Shown piece by piece: positions 1 to 10,266 of a stretch of 24,783 nt of DNA. How positions within the stretch are numbered: position 1 is the stretch's first letter; every line of letters starts with the position of its first letter. This DNA is from Silene noctiflora (lineage: Eukaryota; Streptophyta; Magnoliopsida; Caryophyllales; Caryophyllaceae), in contig VHZZ01000589.1 in NCBI GenBank assembly GCA_009801015.1, positions 39,094 to 63,876 on the forward strand, written 5' to 3'. The notes beneath the pieces were generated by a model that was given only the letters and a program-made list of their open reading frames with translations, was not told where the DNA came from and ran no database searches. A program made the translations under genes and the position numbers.

Positions 1-169
1 CATGGACTTAATTAAATTTGGTCATGTACTTAAGTACTACGTAAGAGCTCTAGAAAGTCTCTTACTAAATTATAACTTTGTTAGTTAATTATATATACAT
101 ACGTATACCTTAAAAAGTTTCCACTTTTTGTCATTATATATTGTATGTGTCCCTTTTGCTTAAGACGGC

Positions 170-277
170 CACTATCCGTCTTAACCTTAAGACGGATAGT
201 GACCCTCTCACAGACTTGCAAGTGGGAGGCAAGTGAGACTATCCATTTCCCATCCACTTGCCTCCCCACTTGCAAGT
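170..277. repeat. Two adjacent inverted repeats, probably a MITE-like element
   Basis: A perfect palindrome has 15-bp arms (cactatccgtcttaa at 170-184 and its exact reverse complement at 187-201) around a 2-bp spacer. Just downstream is a second inverted repeat, arms 214-235 and 255-277, matching over 22 bases with one extra base in the right arm. A further TTAAGACGG copy lies at about 159-168. The arrangement looks like the ends of one or two small foldback elements. The shared TTAAGAC/GACGGTC core recurs at 11862-11963. Confidence 0.7.
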
Positions 278-309
278 TTATTGTATAGTTTTCGTTAGAC
301 CTAGCAAAT

Positions 310-595
310 GAGTTATTTGAATTGGGTATGGGTTGGCTCATTTTCGGTTAAATAATTATTGGGTCATTTATCTTATCGAGTCATTTATCGCTCTTTTGGA
401 TCAGGTCATTTCGGGTCAGGATTTTGATTAAAATAAGTCATTTTGAGTCAATTGGGTTATTTCGAGCCACGTGATGTCCGGCGATTTCGGGTTGGGTTAG
501 TTCAGGTATGTCGGGTCAAGTCCAGGTCACACATTTCGGGTCAGCCTTATCGAGTCGGATCATTTCTGTCGAGTCAGTTTTGTCGGATTTAGTTT
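310..595. repeat. Degenerate GGGTCA/GAGTCA-type repeat tract
   Basis: Words such as gggtcattt, gagtcattt, tcgggtcag and tcgagtcgg recur at irregular spacing over about 290 bases. There is no fixed period, so this is a diverged simple-sequence-like repeat rather than a clean tandem array. Related words on either strand occur near 3490-3620, 5440-5690 and 9900-9950. No coding potential is visible. Confidence 0.6.
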
Positions 596-926
596 ACGTA
601 CACATAGTCACATAGGATCGTACATTACAAAACATCACATGCATGAAGTTGGAGATTTTACGGTGTGTCCTGTTTAATATATAGTGATGGAACCCCAATT
701 TATAGTTACGAGGGCCGAAACATATCATAGGAACAACCAAGTAACACCATAAGCGAAATTTTAACCAGTTTTTTTTTTTTTTTTTAAATTTTAGCAGGGC
801 GAGTGCTCCGTTAATGATAACAAACCTAATGTTATTTTTATCATGCACCTTTGTGAGTATGAATAAGGTGTATGTGTAATATGAATTCGATTTAATTCGA
901 AAATGATTTGATATTGTTTTTTATAG

Positions 927-2786
927 GTATAGAGAAGATAATTTGAAAGTGGGACGAAAAAAAACAAACTTATGGTTTTTAGGTGAAGGCAAAGGTCGAA
1001 CTGTCATTACCGGCAAATTGAGCGTCGGCCATGATCAAATTACTACCTTCCACACTGCTGCTTTCGGTACTAATCTTATTGCTCTTTACTTAATTTCGGA
1101 TCATATTACATTATTATTGCTACTTTTAGATCTCAATAAAATAGTACTCCGTATTAGTTTTTAAAAGTAACTTTAATTTAATATCGAAACCATTACTATT
1201 AGGATATTATATTGTTGACCAGGTTACGAAAATGAGAAACAGCTTAAACCTTAGGTGATCGACCAAAGTGTAATAAGTCTGTCACTAAAGTTGATTAAAC
1301 TTGCCTAGACCTGGAGATAGCAAGGTGTAATAAGTTGGGTCACAAGAAGTTAAACTAGTTTAGACCTCGATATAGAAAAGTGTAACAAAACGAATTTTAG
1401 TTTAGAAAATGACCCGTGGAGATCAAATCGGGACCTGATAAGGAACAAAACAAGAGGGACATTCACTACTGGGATTTTATATTGTCGACAAGGTTACGAA
1501 AATGAGAGTTTAAACCTTTTGATGATCGACCAAAGTGTAATAAGTCGGTCACTAAAGTTAATTAAACTTGCCTAGACCTTGAGATAGCAAAGTGTAATAA
1601 AACGAATTTAAATCCGAGAACACGACCTGTGGAGATGAGACCGGGACCGGAAAGAAGAGAACAAGAGGGTATGGACGTATTGTTGGAAAGATGGTCATAT
1701 AAATGAATGTTGCTTTGTTCGCAAAACATTGTCACAGTTTTGGCAGTTGGGCTTTTGATTTCAGAATCAAATTCCTGATAATGTTTGTTTGTGATTCACT
1801 TTTATTTTGTGGGCCTTTAAACAATAAAAACAACAAGATATGTTGTTTGGTTATTTACTGGTCAAATGGTCGGAGGACGATATCTCAGGACAAAATATTC
1901 GAAAAATTTGTTTTGTGTATGAAAATGAGATGGTGGGTTAGTATCGACTCTTTGTAGTCGGTACCATTCTGTTATATGTAAGGTTTTTAAAAATGATAGT
2001 ACCCGAGACTTGATACCATCAGGTAACGTCCAATTATTGGCCTAATAACAAATACTCTGTATAATATCTTTGTTGGTTAATCCTGCAGCTGCCACCGGAA
2101 GTGGATTTGTAGCCCGGGATATCAGTTTTTTGAACGAGGCTGGCCCTGGTAATCACCAAGCAGTAGCGCTTCGTGTTGGAGCCGATCACGCGGTGGTCTA
2201 TCGGTGTGAAGTTAAAGGATACCAAGACACGCTCTACGTCCATTCGCAACGACAATTTTTTAGGGAGTGTGACATCTACGGCACGGTAGACTTTATTTTT
2301 GGTAACGCAGCAGTTGTGTTCCAACATTGTTCAATGTGGGCCCGTAAGCCCATGGATCTACAAAAGAACACGATCACGGCCCAAAATCGCAAGGACCCGA
2401 ATCAAAACACGGGTATTTCAATTCACGCTTGTGAAGTCAAACCCACATTGGATCTTGAACCCGTCAAATCTAGCTTCCCGACGTTTTTGGGTCGGCCGTG
2501 GAAAATATATTCACGGGTTGTTTATATGGAGTCGTATTTGGGCGATCATATTGACCCTAGAGGGTGGTTAGAGTGGAATGCAACATCTCCATTGAACTTG
2601 CTTTACTATGGTGAGTATGGTAACACCGGGCCACGAGCTGACGTATCAATGCGAGCCAAGTGGCCCGGGTTACATGTGAGTATGTCAAAGATAGATGCAT
2701 TGAAGTTTACCGTTGCCCAATTTATTTTCGGTCAAAGTTGGATAACTTCGACCGGAGTGGCATATCAATCAGGATTAATATCGTAA
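927..2786 (+). CDS. Pectin methylesterase (pectinesterase), 3' two exons only
   Basis: Exons are 927-1066 and 2089-2786 (stop TAA 2784-2786). The acceptors are TTATAG and CCTGCAG and the donor is G|GTACTA; the codon split across the intron rebuilds Ala, giving ...TTFHTAAFAATGSGFVARD. About 278 residues are present, covering most of the right-handed beta-helix catalytic domain (Pfam PF01095). Family signatures are all intact: HQAVALR (oxyanion-hole Gln), GYQDTLYVHSQRQFFREC (Gln plus first catalytic Asp), GTVDFIFGN (second catalytic Asp) and LGRPWK (Arg that positions the substrate carboxylate). The end, TGVAYQSGLIS, is the usual C-terminus. Plant members remove methyl groups from homogalacturonan in the cell wall. 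The N-terminal signal peptide, possible inhibitor-like pro-region and first 40-50 catalytic-domain residues are outside the window, so subgroup and start cannot be given. Nothing seen suggests a pseudogene. Confidence 0.94.
1201..1670 (+). repeat. Two imperfect direct repeat copies inside the pectinesterase intron
   Basis: Copy A starts at 1201 (ggatattatattgttgacca) and copy B at about 1471 (gggattttatattgtcgaca). Both continue with ggttacgaaaatgag, then gatcgaccaaagtgtaataa, cactaaagtt, aattaaacttgcctagacct and gagatagcaa. Copy A is longer because it holds a second, more diverged round of the gtgtaataag...tagacct unit (about 1325-1395). Both copies run on through a gacc-gtggagat-gaccggga region and end at an aacaagaggg word. 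The layout suggests a small satellite-like expansion confined to the 1,022-bp intron. Confidence 0.8.
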
Positions 2787-3078
2787 TCGCAATTGTAATC
2801 GTAATTTCACATTTGAGCAATACTTGTATGTCAATTTGTGTATAGAATGTGTTTATAGGCAAATGCTTATACTAAAGGCGTAACATTTTACCAATAAGCA
2901 CCATAAAATGGTGGGGTTTTTTTCACAAATATTATATTATTAGGTAATGATTTATCATGATTGGAATGTATTCTATGGATATAGTACTTGTTGATTAAAT
3001 AATGATTAATTGTTGAAATATTAATGTTTTTGAAATGTAGTTTTTTTTAGTCGAAGTATAATACTCTATTGTATTGTT
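2787..3078 (+). other. Pectinesterase 3' UTR and flank
   Basis: AT-rich sequence follows the stop codon. A plausible plant poly(A) signal (aataag, about 2893) lies some 110 bases past the stop, with a T-rich run just after it. No coding sequence is seen. The 3' end of the transcript is inferred, not shown. Confidence 0.4.
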
Positions 3079-3285
3079 CTCCCTCCGTCCCGGTCATTTG
3101 TTGTCCTTTCGTTTTGGCACAAAGACCAAGAAAAGAGGAGAAAACCAATTATAGGATGACAAATTGACTAAATTGAATGTGAAAGATCAAATTACTCTTC
3201 AAATGCAATCCTAAAATAGAAAGGATAATCATTGACGGAGACATCCCAAAATGAAAAAGAACAACAAATGACCGAGACGAAGGGA
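3079..3285. mobile_element. Stowaway-like MITE, about 207 bp
   Basis: The left end reads ctccctccgtcccggtcatt and the right end, read in reverse complement, gtcccttcgtctcggtcatt. Both continue into matching sequence (tgttgtcctttcgttttg against tgttgttctttttcattttg). CTCCCTCCGTCCC ends are the hallmark of Tc1/mariner-derived Stowaway MITEs. It has no coding capacity. The right end is slightly eroded (gggac instead of gggag) and TA follows it. Confidence 0.8.
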
Positions 3286-4705
3286 CTATAAATTTGTGAC
3301 AAACTCGTAGGGCTTTTCATTCAATAAAAATTCTTGACGATTTCTATTTTGGCAATTTTACAAATGATTTATGTTAGGCAATCGTTAGAATAAATGAGAG
3401 GGAAAGGTTATTGTATTTCGATTGATTTCTAAAGTAGAACAATATACCTATTAATTTATACTCCATAGAACATTAAGGGAAAAGCTAATTAGACTTGACG
3501 AACAGATCAGGTTGTGTCGAGTTCGTGTTAATCCATTTACATAAATGGTCGGGCCATCATGCGTTAACCCGAATCTGTTAATTTCTTGCCGGGTTCGTGT
3601 CGTGTTTACAGGTCGTGTTATTATTTGTCGGCTCCAAAGCTAATAGACTAATGCGATGCAATGTAACTATGTAAGGGATATGCAACAGCTAATTTGCTAG
3701 AAAATTGATGTATCCCCCTGACATGTTATTTGGTAACTCGTCGACATAATCTATGAGCATAAATGAGGCATGTCGGTACAGAAGTCGAACCCTAAACTTT
3801 ATCCTTGATTGATTTAACCTTTTATCTTATTTTGAACCGACTAGTACTTACATTGCTATTTGTAAATTTAATTTCGACCCTTAAATGTGCAAAGATTCTC
3901 GTTCACTTGCGAGCTAACTCAACATACTCGTCTAGTCATCTTTCTCAAATTATGTCCAATCCAATACTCCTTGCGAAAAGTTGTGTGAAGTAACATCGAT
4001 ATAATACAGTGCATGCATGAGCGTTATATACTTAAAATTAGTGATTTTATCTTTTGGAAGACATTCGTACAGTAGCTAATCTATTTCACTATTTATGTTT
4101 TTGTTTTATTAATAGGTCGTTGAATCGAATCGCTCATGAACTCGCACAAGAGGCCAGGCGGATGTAGTTAATCTTTCTTTACAGCTGTCTGGAAGATTGT
4201 TTTTGCCTTTATTTCCGAAAATAATTTACTCACGAATTTAAAATCATTTATACATGTCATGTCATACGACCTTTAAATTAATAAATTGATCTGTTCCTTA
4301 AAGAAAACAAGATAAATAGAGGCGTATGTATTTAATTTATATACTCCGTAATACCTTATTTCCCCTATGTTTTGATAGTATTTTCTAGTTTTATTGTCGA
4401 TTTTGCTAAATTTGGCTCGCGTATTAGATAGATGTTACTTTTGGTATATAGATGTTTTGGTTGATTGATAAATTTTATGATGACTTACATGATGACCACT
4501 CAAATATCTCAAGTAAAGCCTATTTTGTTAGCTCTCCAATTATATAACGCAACCCTTACAAGTCACAAGTATCGTCATGTGGATAAGGCATTGCCCTTTT
4601 TATACATTCAAATTTGATTATATTGAATTAGGGGAAAATGAACGTAATTTTTTTTAGTTGGTCGAAATGAGTTACAACTTTCAGCCGACCTCTACATGAT
4701 TTAAT

Positions 4706-4790
4706 ACAACAACAACAACAATATCATAGCCTTAATCCCAAAACGATTTGGGGTTGACTGACATGCATGAATCATCCTTTAGAACCGTTC
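4706..4790 (+). mobile_element. Possible SINE tail fragment
   Basis: A (caa)n run is followed by tatcatagccttaatcccaa and aacgatttggggttgactga. The order CAA-run, 'gccttaatccca', 'ttggggt' resembles the 3' part of plant SINEs of the Au type as I remember them. Only about 85 bp are recognisable, and no tRNA-like A/B-box head is visible upstream. It may equally be another old dispersed repeat. Confidence 0.35.
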
Positions 4791-5744
4791 CTAGGTGATC
4801 GCAGACCTCAAAATGCGATAATATAGAGAAACAAAATGTGAAAAGCAAATGAAAGTGAAACATAATACAAAATTGAACTTAAACTTATTATGAGTTTTAA
4901 AATCAAAGTTCATATCTCTTTTATAAAAACTTAGAATTTTAATTTAAGATACAAATTAAAACGATATTTCAATAATCAAAGTAAAAGTTAATGTTACGGA
5001 ATACGACTCAATCTCCGAGTCGAATTAGGCCAAATTAGATGTAATAACAAAGGGATTAGGTATTATAAATTGAAGGAAGAAATTAAAGTGATTAAGATTC
5101 TTATTTATAAGTCAATAAAGTGATAATATTTGAAGAGGGATTAAGATTTATATGAAAGTGATAGGGATACGCAAAACAAAGAAAGAAGGGGACCAATACC
5201 TCATAATACACAATGCTATGCATTTCATGTAGACAGTAACTTGTAAGATAGTTTTCTACTTTTGTTTCTGGCTAACATGCATAATTTTCTTCTAGGGTTT
5301 TTTTAGCTACAACAAATTTTAATAATTGGAATAATAATGTCTGTCTACCACATGCAACTGCACCCATCATTACATGTTGCATAACTCCATATCACTATAT
5401 GAGAACATTGATTCACAATTGTAATAACTTAATGCACTTACTTACTTGACCCGATCTAAATAACCTAATAAATCGAATAATCGGATTCGATACACGAGCT
5501 TCACCTAAACACAAACTGATCAGATTCGAATTTCTATTGTTCGAAAGTGGCAGTTGTCTTTAAATAACTTAATAAATAATAACAAGCTCGGAAATGAAAG
5601 CAACCCGACCTAACTCGATCTGACCGAATTAATATACAAACCTGAACTGACTCGACCAACCTTGATTGGGTTGACCCGTTTGCTATGTCTAAATTGATGA
5701 TGCAGCAAACATTATCGCGCTAAGGTCTTGGTCTTTTGTACTTA

Positions 5745-5850
5745 ATTTCAGTTCTTATAAGTTCAGTTCAGTTCGATTCAACTTTGTTCAGATCAGTTTA
5801 ATTTTTACTGTTTATAAGTTCAATTCAGTTTAGCTAGTTTCAGTTCAAAA
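5745..5850 (+). repeat. TTCAGTTC-rich degenerate repeat
   Basis: The words gttcagttcagttc, ttcagatcagttt, ttcaattcagttt and tttcagttc are spread over about 100 bases. The tract resembles, in opposite orientation, the GAACTGAA-rich tract at 17355-17530. Both are bordered by a similar GGGC(A/G)TAA word on the same flank. They are probably two copies of one dispersed family. Confidence 0.55.
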
Positions 5851-6507
5851 AATAGGGCATAACAATTTTACATGAGATAAACTGAAATAAAAAATCGAAA
5901 TCTTAAACATAAGAGGGATTATCAATTAGCAAATGGTAAATTTGGAGTAATTAATTAAGAGTGTAATTAAAGTCCATCAACCTAGTTATAAAGTTATTAA
6001 TTAATCTTGTTGTGTTGATTAATTGTGTTTGTTTATACATAGTAAAAAAACATACCGTTTAATTTAACCTCTAGAAAGTAATTAAGGACGACTGAAGTTT
6101 CCTTCATGTTTCCCTCCCATGTTTTAGTTTTTACCTTTTTTTAGCGTGTTTTCTTAGCTAGATGGAATTTTTGTTGGTGTGATTTAGCGTGCTAAACTAA
6201 CCTAATTTGTGCTTAATGACTCAGCCAAGCCTAAAATTGTCGTTAGATTTAGCAAAATTTGACAAGCGCACTATCATACATATGAAATTTATTGACAATA
6301 ATATGAGACGGTTCTACATTCAGTTGTGTTGGTAAACTCATTAAACGCGGGTATTTTTAGCTTAGATTCAACACTCGTTAACATTATAATTGCATTTGTA
6401 GTCTATTTCACACAAATTTACAACTAAAAAAGTTATGGAAGACGACTATATATCGATATATGTTATAAGAGAAAATGATTAAGTCATGAGTAATATATAC
6501 CGAGATA

Positions 6508-6589
6508 CTCCCTCCGTCCTAGTGATATGTTTACGCTTTCATTATCACAAAATAAAGGAAGTATAAACATATCACTGGGACAGAAGGAG
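6508..6589. mobile_element. Short Stowaway-like MITE, 82 bp
   Basis: The left end ctccctccgtcctagtgata and the reverse complement of the right end, ctccttctgtcccagtgata, match closely and both continue tgttta. A TA dinucleotide directly precedes the left end, as expected for a Stowaway target site. The centre is only a short A-rich spacer. Confidence 0.8.
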
Positions 6590-6925
6590 CACGTTATAAA
6601 ACACATAAAACATTTATGAAGTACCAAAAACGATTTAGATAATAGTACTATCAAGTATCAATAAATTACTTTAGTAATCGATAATCTACTTTATTTAGAA
6701 TAGGTAATTTTTAATTACAAACTAACTAGTGTCCCGTCATATTTTTATAATTTATATGGAGATAGGCTATGACAATTCGTCCATCTCATAGTTTATCTCC
6801 ATTTTTTTCTTAAACAAACGATTTTTTTACAAACCAACTAAGCGAAAAAGTACTCACATAATCACAAAGCTAACTCTATACAACCGTGTCAAATAAGAAT
6901 TTGTAAATACTAACATAAATTTGTT

Positions 6926-6985
6926 TGATTTATGATTATTTTCGGACCGTCGTCCTGATTTATGATTATTTTCGGACCGTCGTCC
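6926..6985. repeat. Perfect 30-bp tandem duplication
   Basis: Two identical, directly adjacent 30-base units (6926-6955 and 6956-6985), each starting tgatttatgattattttcgg and ending accgtcgtcc. The lack of differences implies a recent duplication. It lies about 320 bp upstream of the predicted TATA box of the MADS-box gene. Confidence 0.95.
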
Positions 6986-7299
6986 TAATAATTATTAAAT
7001 TGAGATACAATTAGTCTAATTTTTTTTATTTAAAAAAAAAAGAACTATATAGATTTTATGAATGTTGGATTTTGTAGTGTGAAAACAAAGCCAAAGTGTA
7101 ATGTGAAAGGGGTTAGGAAATTAACTCAAGTTAATTGACTTTACTCAACTTTTTCCAATAATAGAAAGTTTACATATTCAGAGAGTTAAGGTTGGTTAAG
7201 TCTTCAACAACATACAATTAGGAATATATTACATTTTTATTTTTATCTTAAAATAATGAAAAAAAAAAATATTCTTTTTGTAGAGTCCAAAATTGTTCT

Positions 7300-7308
7300 T
7301 ATATAAAT
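7300..7308 (+). promoter_or_regulatory. Predicted TATA box of the MADS-box gene
   Basis: The sequence tatataaat is followed about 30 bases later by an A/C-rich stretch suited to a start site (about 7330) and then a leader with a clear leader intron. The role is inferred from spacing and composition only. A one-mismatch CArG-like box (ccaataatag, 7155-7164) lies upstream, but it is too weak to call as a separate site. Confidence 0.5.
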
Positions 7309-7418
7309 AAGAGCATCATTTATAATAACACAACCAAAAAACAAAGCATTTAATTTACTTTAAAGTGTGTTATTCTCCTCTTGTTGAGGTCCTTATACAA
7401 GTAGAGAAAGACTAAAAG

Positions 7419-7945
7419 GTAAGCTTCTTTATGATTCCTTAATCCCTCCTCAAATGGTGTTAAAGTATCATTGTTTATTTTCATGTTTTAGTGCCCTATA
7501 TGCCCAAAAAAAAAAAAAAAAAAAATTGCCAATGTTTTTTTGCTAAAAACTTGAATCCTTCCCTCATCTTATTATTTATCCACAAGAATTTATATTAAAT
7601 GTGAAATGTAGAAATGTTTTTTCTCGAAAATAATATAGGGGTCGTAGTTTTAATTTCATAAGGTAAAAAGATCTACATTATGCATGTGACATTGAACATT
7701 TTAAAATTCAGTATCACCAGATGTCGTCCTCTGTATGCATCTTCCTCGACCATGCCTACCATTCAACACTAAGAACTCTTTACCTCCATCTTAACATGTC
7801 TTGTTTTATTTTACTTGACAACACATTTCATAATCTTCTTATTAGCTTAATTCTAGCTTATATGATGAATATCACACAACAAAATGAAACCCTAATTTTC
7901 TATAATTTGTGACTTGATTATAATTTTATGTATGTTGATCAACAG
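7419..7945 (+). other. Leader (5' UTR) intron of the MADS-box gene
   Basis: A strong donor (AAAAG|GTAAGC at 7419) and acceptor (GATCAACAG, ending 7945) flank 527 bp of T-rich sequence with an A-run at about 7507-7524. The second leader exon, 7946-7968, runs straight into the ATG. Leader introns are common in MIKC MADS-box genes. The prediction rests on splice-site quality only. Confidence 0.6.
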
Positions 7946-7968
7946 ATCAAGAAGATTATCAACAAAGC

Positions 7969-10266
7969 ATGGGAAGAGGGAGGATACCGATCAAGCCGAT
8001 CGCGAACAAGACTAATAGACAAGTAACATTTTCGAAACGAAGACAAGGCTTACTTAAGAAGGCTAATGAACTATCTGTTCTTTGTGATGCTCAAATTGGT
8101 CTTATCATTTTCTCTTCAACTAACAAGGTCTACACTTTCCCTAATAATCATAACCCTAGGTTAGTTCTCTACTATTCCATGTTAATTAATTATCATTCAT
8201 TATTAATTTATTCTTTGTAATCAGATGTACGTTACCTTACTCTTATTTTGGAAATTTAGAGAGACCGGTTAATTTTGAAATGTTGTGTCAATTGGTGTTT
8301 TTTTATGAGAAAATAAAAATAAGCAATCTAGAACTCATTTTTGTTCAATTAAATCATATTTCGGAACAAATTAATAGCGAGTTTTTGACACGATAGATAG
8401 GGAAAAGATTATATTTACATGATCTTGGGTCTGCCATCAATATGTTATTTTTTAAGAACATTATTATTGGTATAAGGTTAAAAAAAAACTGTCAATTTGC
8501 ATTTGTTGTGAAGTAAAAAAAAAACATAAATAATAATGCATTTGTTAGCTAGGGCATTATTATTTATTTTTCTGAGATTCTTCATGTGGCTTGTTATGAT
8601 TACTTTTTTATTTTTTACTGGAGTATTTATTTAATTTGGTTGCAGATATTTGAACTCGCTCGACAAATTATTACTTTGACCATCTTCCAAAAAGAAAAAA
8701 AAAAACAAATTTCTTAAATAAATTTTGTCACATTTCTTAGGATTTTGTTTCAATCATTTAATTGTTTGTCAGTATATTTTACGAGTTTAAATGTTTAATT
8801 AATAGATGTTCCTAGGATTATATTTTAGAAGTTTAAATGTCAAATTCAAAATGTTAAATAGTCAAATCAAATAGTCAAATGTATATATACATAACGGATT
8901 AGATATACATATCTTTACCCTTCTTTTAATTTAAGAATAAGAAGACGGCATATGACATTATATCGAGAATTGCATCAACCAACTATGTTCAATTTAATGA
9001 AATAAATTGCAAGATGTCATACGATGTTTCGTTTGATTGTCATGCAGTAATCCAGGTTATGTTGGCCTAGACCAAATCATACAAAGATATCTAGATGACA
9101 ACAAGATTCAGCTCAATCAGCTGCCAATGCATGATCCTAAGGTAAACGTAAACCAACCAAATATGCAACTTCAATTTTATTTAGCTCGAATCTACGACAA
9201 CCTATCTACAAATAAAATCGTTCATTTAACTTTACACGACATGAGATACGACATCTTGATAGTATTTCTTATGCATAATAACATTATTTCTTCGGAATAT
9301 ATTAAAATCGATCCTTGTTACCTAATACGAAATTATTTTGAAACAAAGATGATGATTCTGTTGTATAGGAAGAAATATATCACGAAATAGAAGCACTAAA
9401 GGAGGCAATTCGAGTAAATGAGCAAAACATGAGGCATTTCTTGGCTGAAGATCTGCCTCCTCTTCCTCTTGAAGAACTCCTCAAGCATGAACAACTACTC
9501 GAATCTTCATTGAGTCTCATTCGCGCTAGAAAGGTTCATACGCTTCTCTTGCGTACTTAGTATTCCTTAGGATGCGCGCTATAGAGATACATTGTTAAAC
9601 TTGTACAGTTGTACTTGTATAACACTGTTTGTATTGGTATGTAGAATGAACTCATGCAGCAGCAGCTAGATAATCTTCGTCGAAAGGTTACTTAACCTTA
9701 CTTTCATCAAACTGTTATGCTCTTTTTAGTTTAATCATCCGATTCTGCTGTTAATTCTGAACCTTTCTTTATTCATTGACGTGTTTTGTTGTCGCTGATG
9801 TACAGGAACAAATGCTGCAGGTTGACAATGGCAGCTTGTATCGCTGGGTATGCAAACTAAATCTGTAGATATATATACTTCGCCGTGGCTAAGACCCATA
9901 TCCAAATTGACCCGAACCTTAAAAAACTCGGCCTCAAAATAACCCGAAATGACTAATCTGAAACTGAAATCCCTCATAGTCTGTGGCCAATGACAGGATA
10001 GGCCTCAGGACTTCCCTGTACCAACCTCATAAGTGGGAGTGTGGGACTTGGGAGCCTTTAAGGTACCGGAGTTATGTTATTGTTGTATCTAATCTGGCAA
10101 AATCGAATTTTTTGGGGATGCGTGTTTTATACCTGTGTAGTTGATTGGAGCTGGACAAGAGCAGCTAGAACTGCCTTTATTTGGAAATGATCAGCCCAGT
10201 AGCAGCACCATGCTTCAGCTCACTGCCCCATCATCGTCGCCTCAGCTCTATCCTTACCGCTATTAA
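7969..10266 (+). CDS. TT16-like: MIKC MADS-box transcription factor, B-sister (TT16/ABS/GGM13-like) class
   Basis: Coding exons are 7969-8159, 9048-9141, 9369-9533, 9645-9686, 9806-9847 and 10141-10266, 660 nt in all for 219 residues; every junction is GT-AG and keeps frame. Residues 1-60 are the MADS domain ([20 protein letters not shown] start, then [20 protein letters not shown]). About 61-95 is the I region, 96-165 the K domain ([41 protein letters not shown]) and the rest the C region. [14 protein letters not shown] and the end [17 protein letters not shown]... PYR point to the B-sister clade, whose members control ovule and seed-coat development. Such factors bind CArG boxes as dimers in the nucleus. 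The 42-nt fifth and sixth exons are canonical. Oddities: a single 165-nt exon where two are usual, a short linker after YRW, a stop just after PYRY, and prolines in the N-terminal arm. The 888-bp first intron could carry control elements, but I see no specific one. Confidence 0.93.

Larger units (their letters stand above)
1..926. other. Non-coding repeat-rich stretch left of the pectinesterase exons
   Basis: I see no exon here on either strand. The penultimate pectinesterase exon begins at 927 with an acceptor (TTATAG), so at least the right part is intron of that gene. The missing upstream exons should encode the signal peptide, any inhibitor-like pro-region and the start of the catalytic domain; I looked for them and found nothing, so they lie off the left edge or are lost. 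The stretch holds the inverted repeats at 170-277, a degenerate GGGTCA-type tract at about 310-595 and a T-run near 770-785. Confidence 0.7.
3286..6506. other. Intergenic stretch without genes
   Basis: I find no supportable gene in this roughly 3.2 kb. Open frames are short, AT-driven and match nothing I know. It contains degenerate gttcgtgtt/gacccgat-type repeats (about 3490-3620 and 5440-5690), a CAA-run repeat at 4706-4790 and a TTCAGTTC-rich tract at 5745-5850. The rest is unremarkable A/T-rich DNA. Confidence 0.65.

Noticed and set aside
2034-2327. Minus-strand open frame of 97 codons opposite the pectinesterase exon
   Set aside because: It is the antisense shadow of the well-supported catalytic exon and shows no family signature.
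3805-3993. Plus-strand open frame of 62 codons in the intergenic region
   Set aside because: It has no recognisable domain, typical A/T-rich chance composition, and no splice or promoter support.
7155-7164. CArG-like box upstream of the MADS-box gene
   Set aside because: It deviates from CCWWWWWWGG by one essential base, and such matches are common in A/T-rich DNA.
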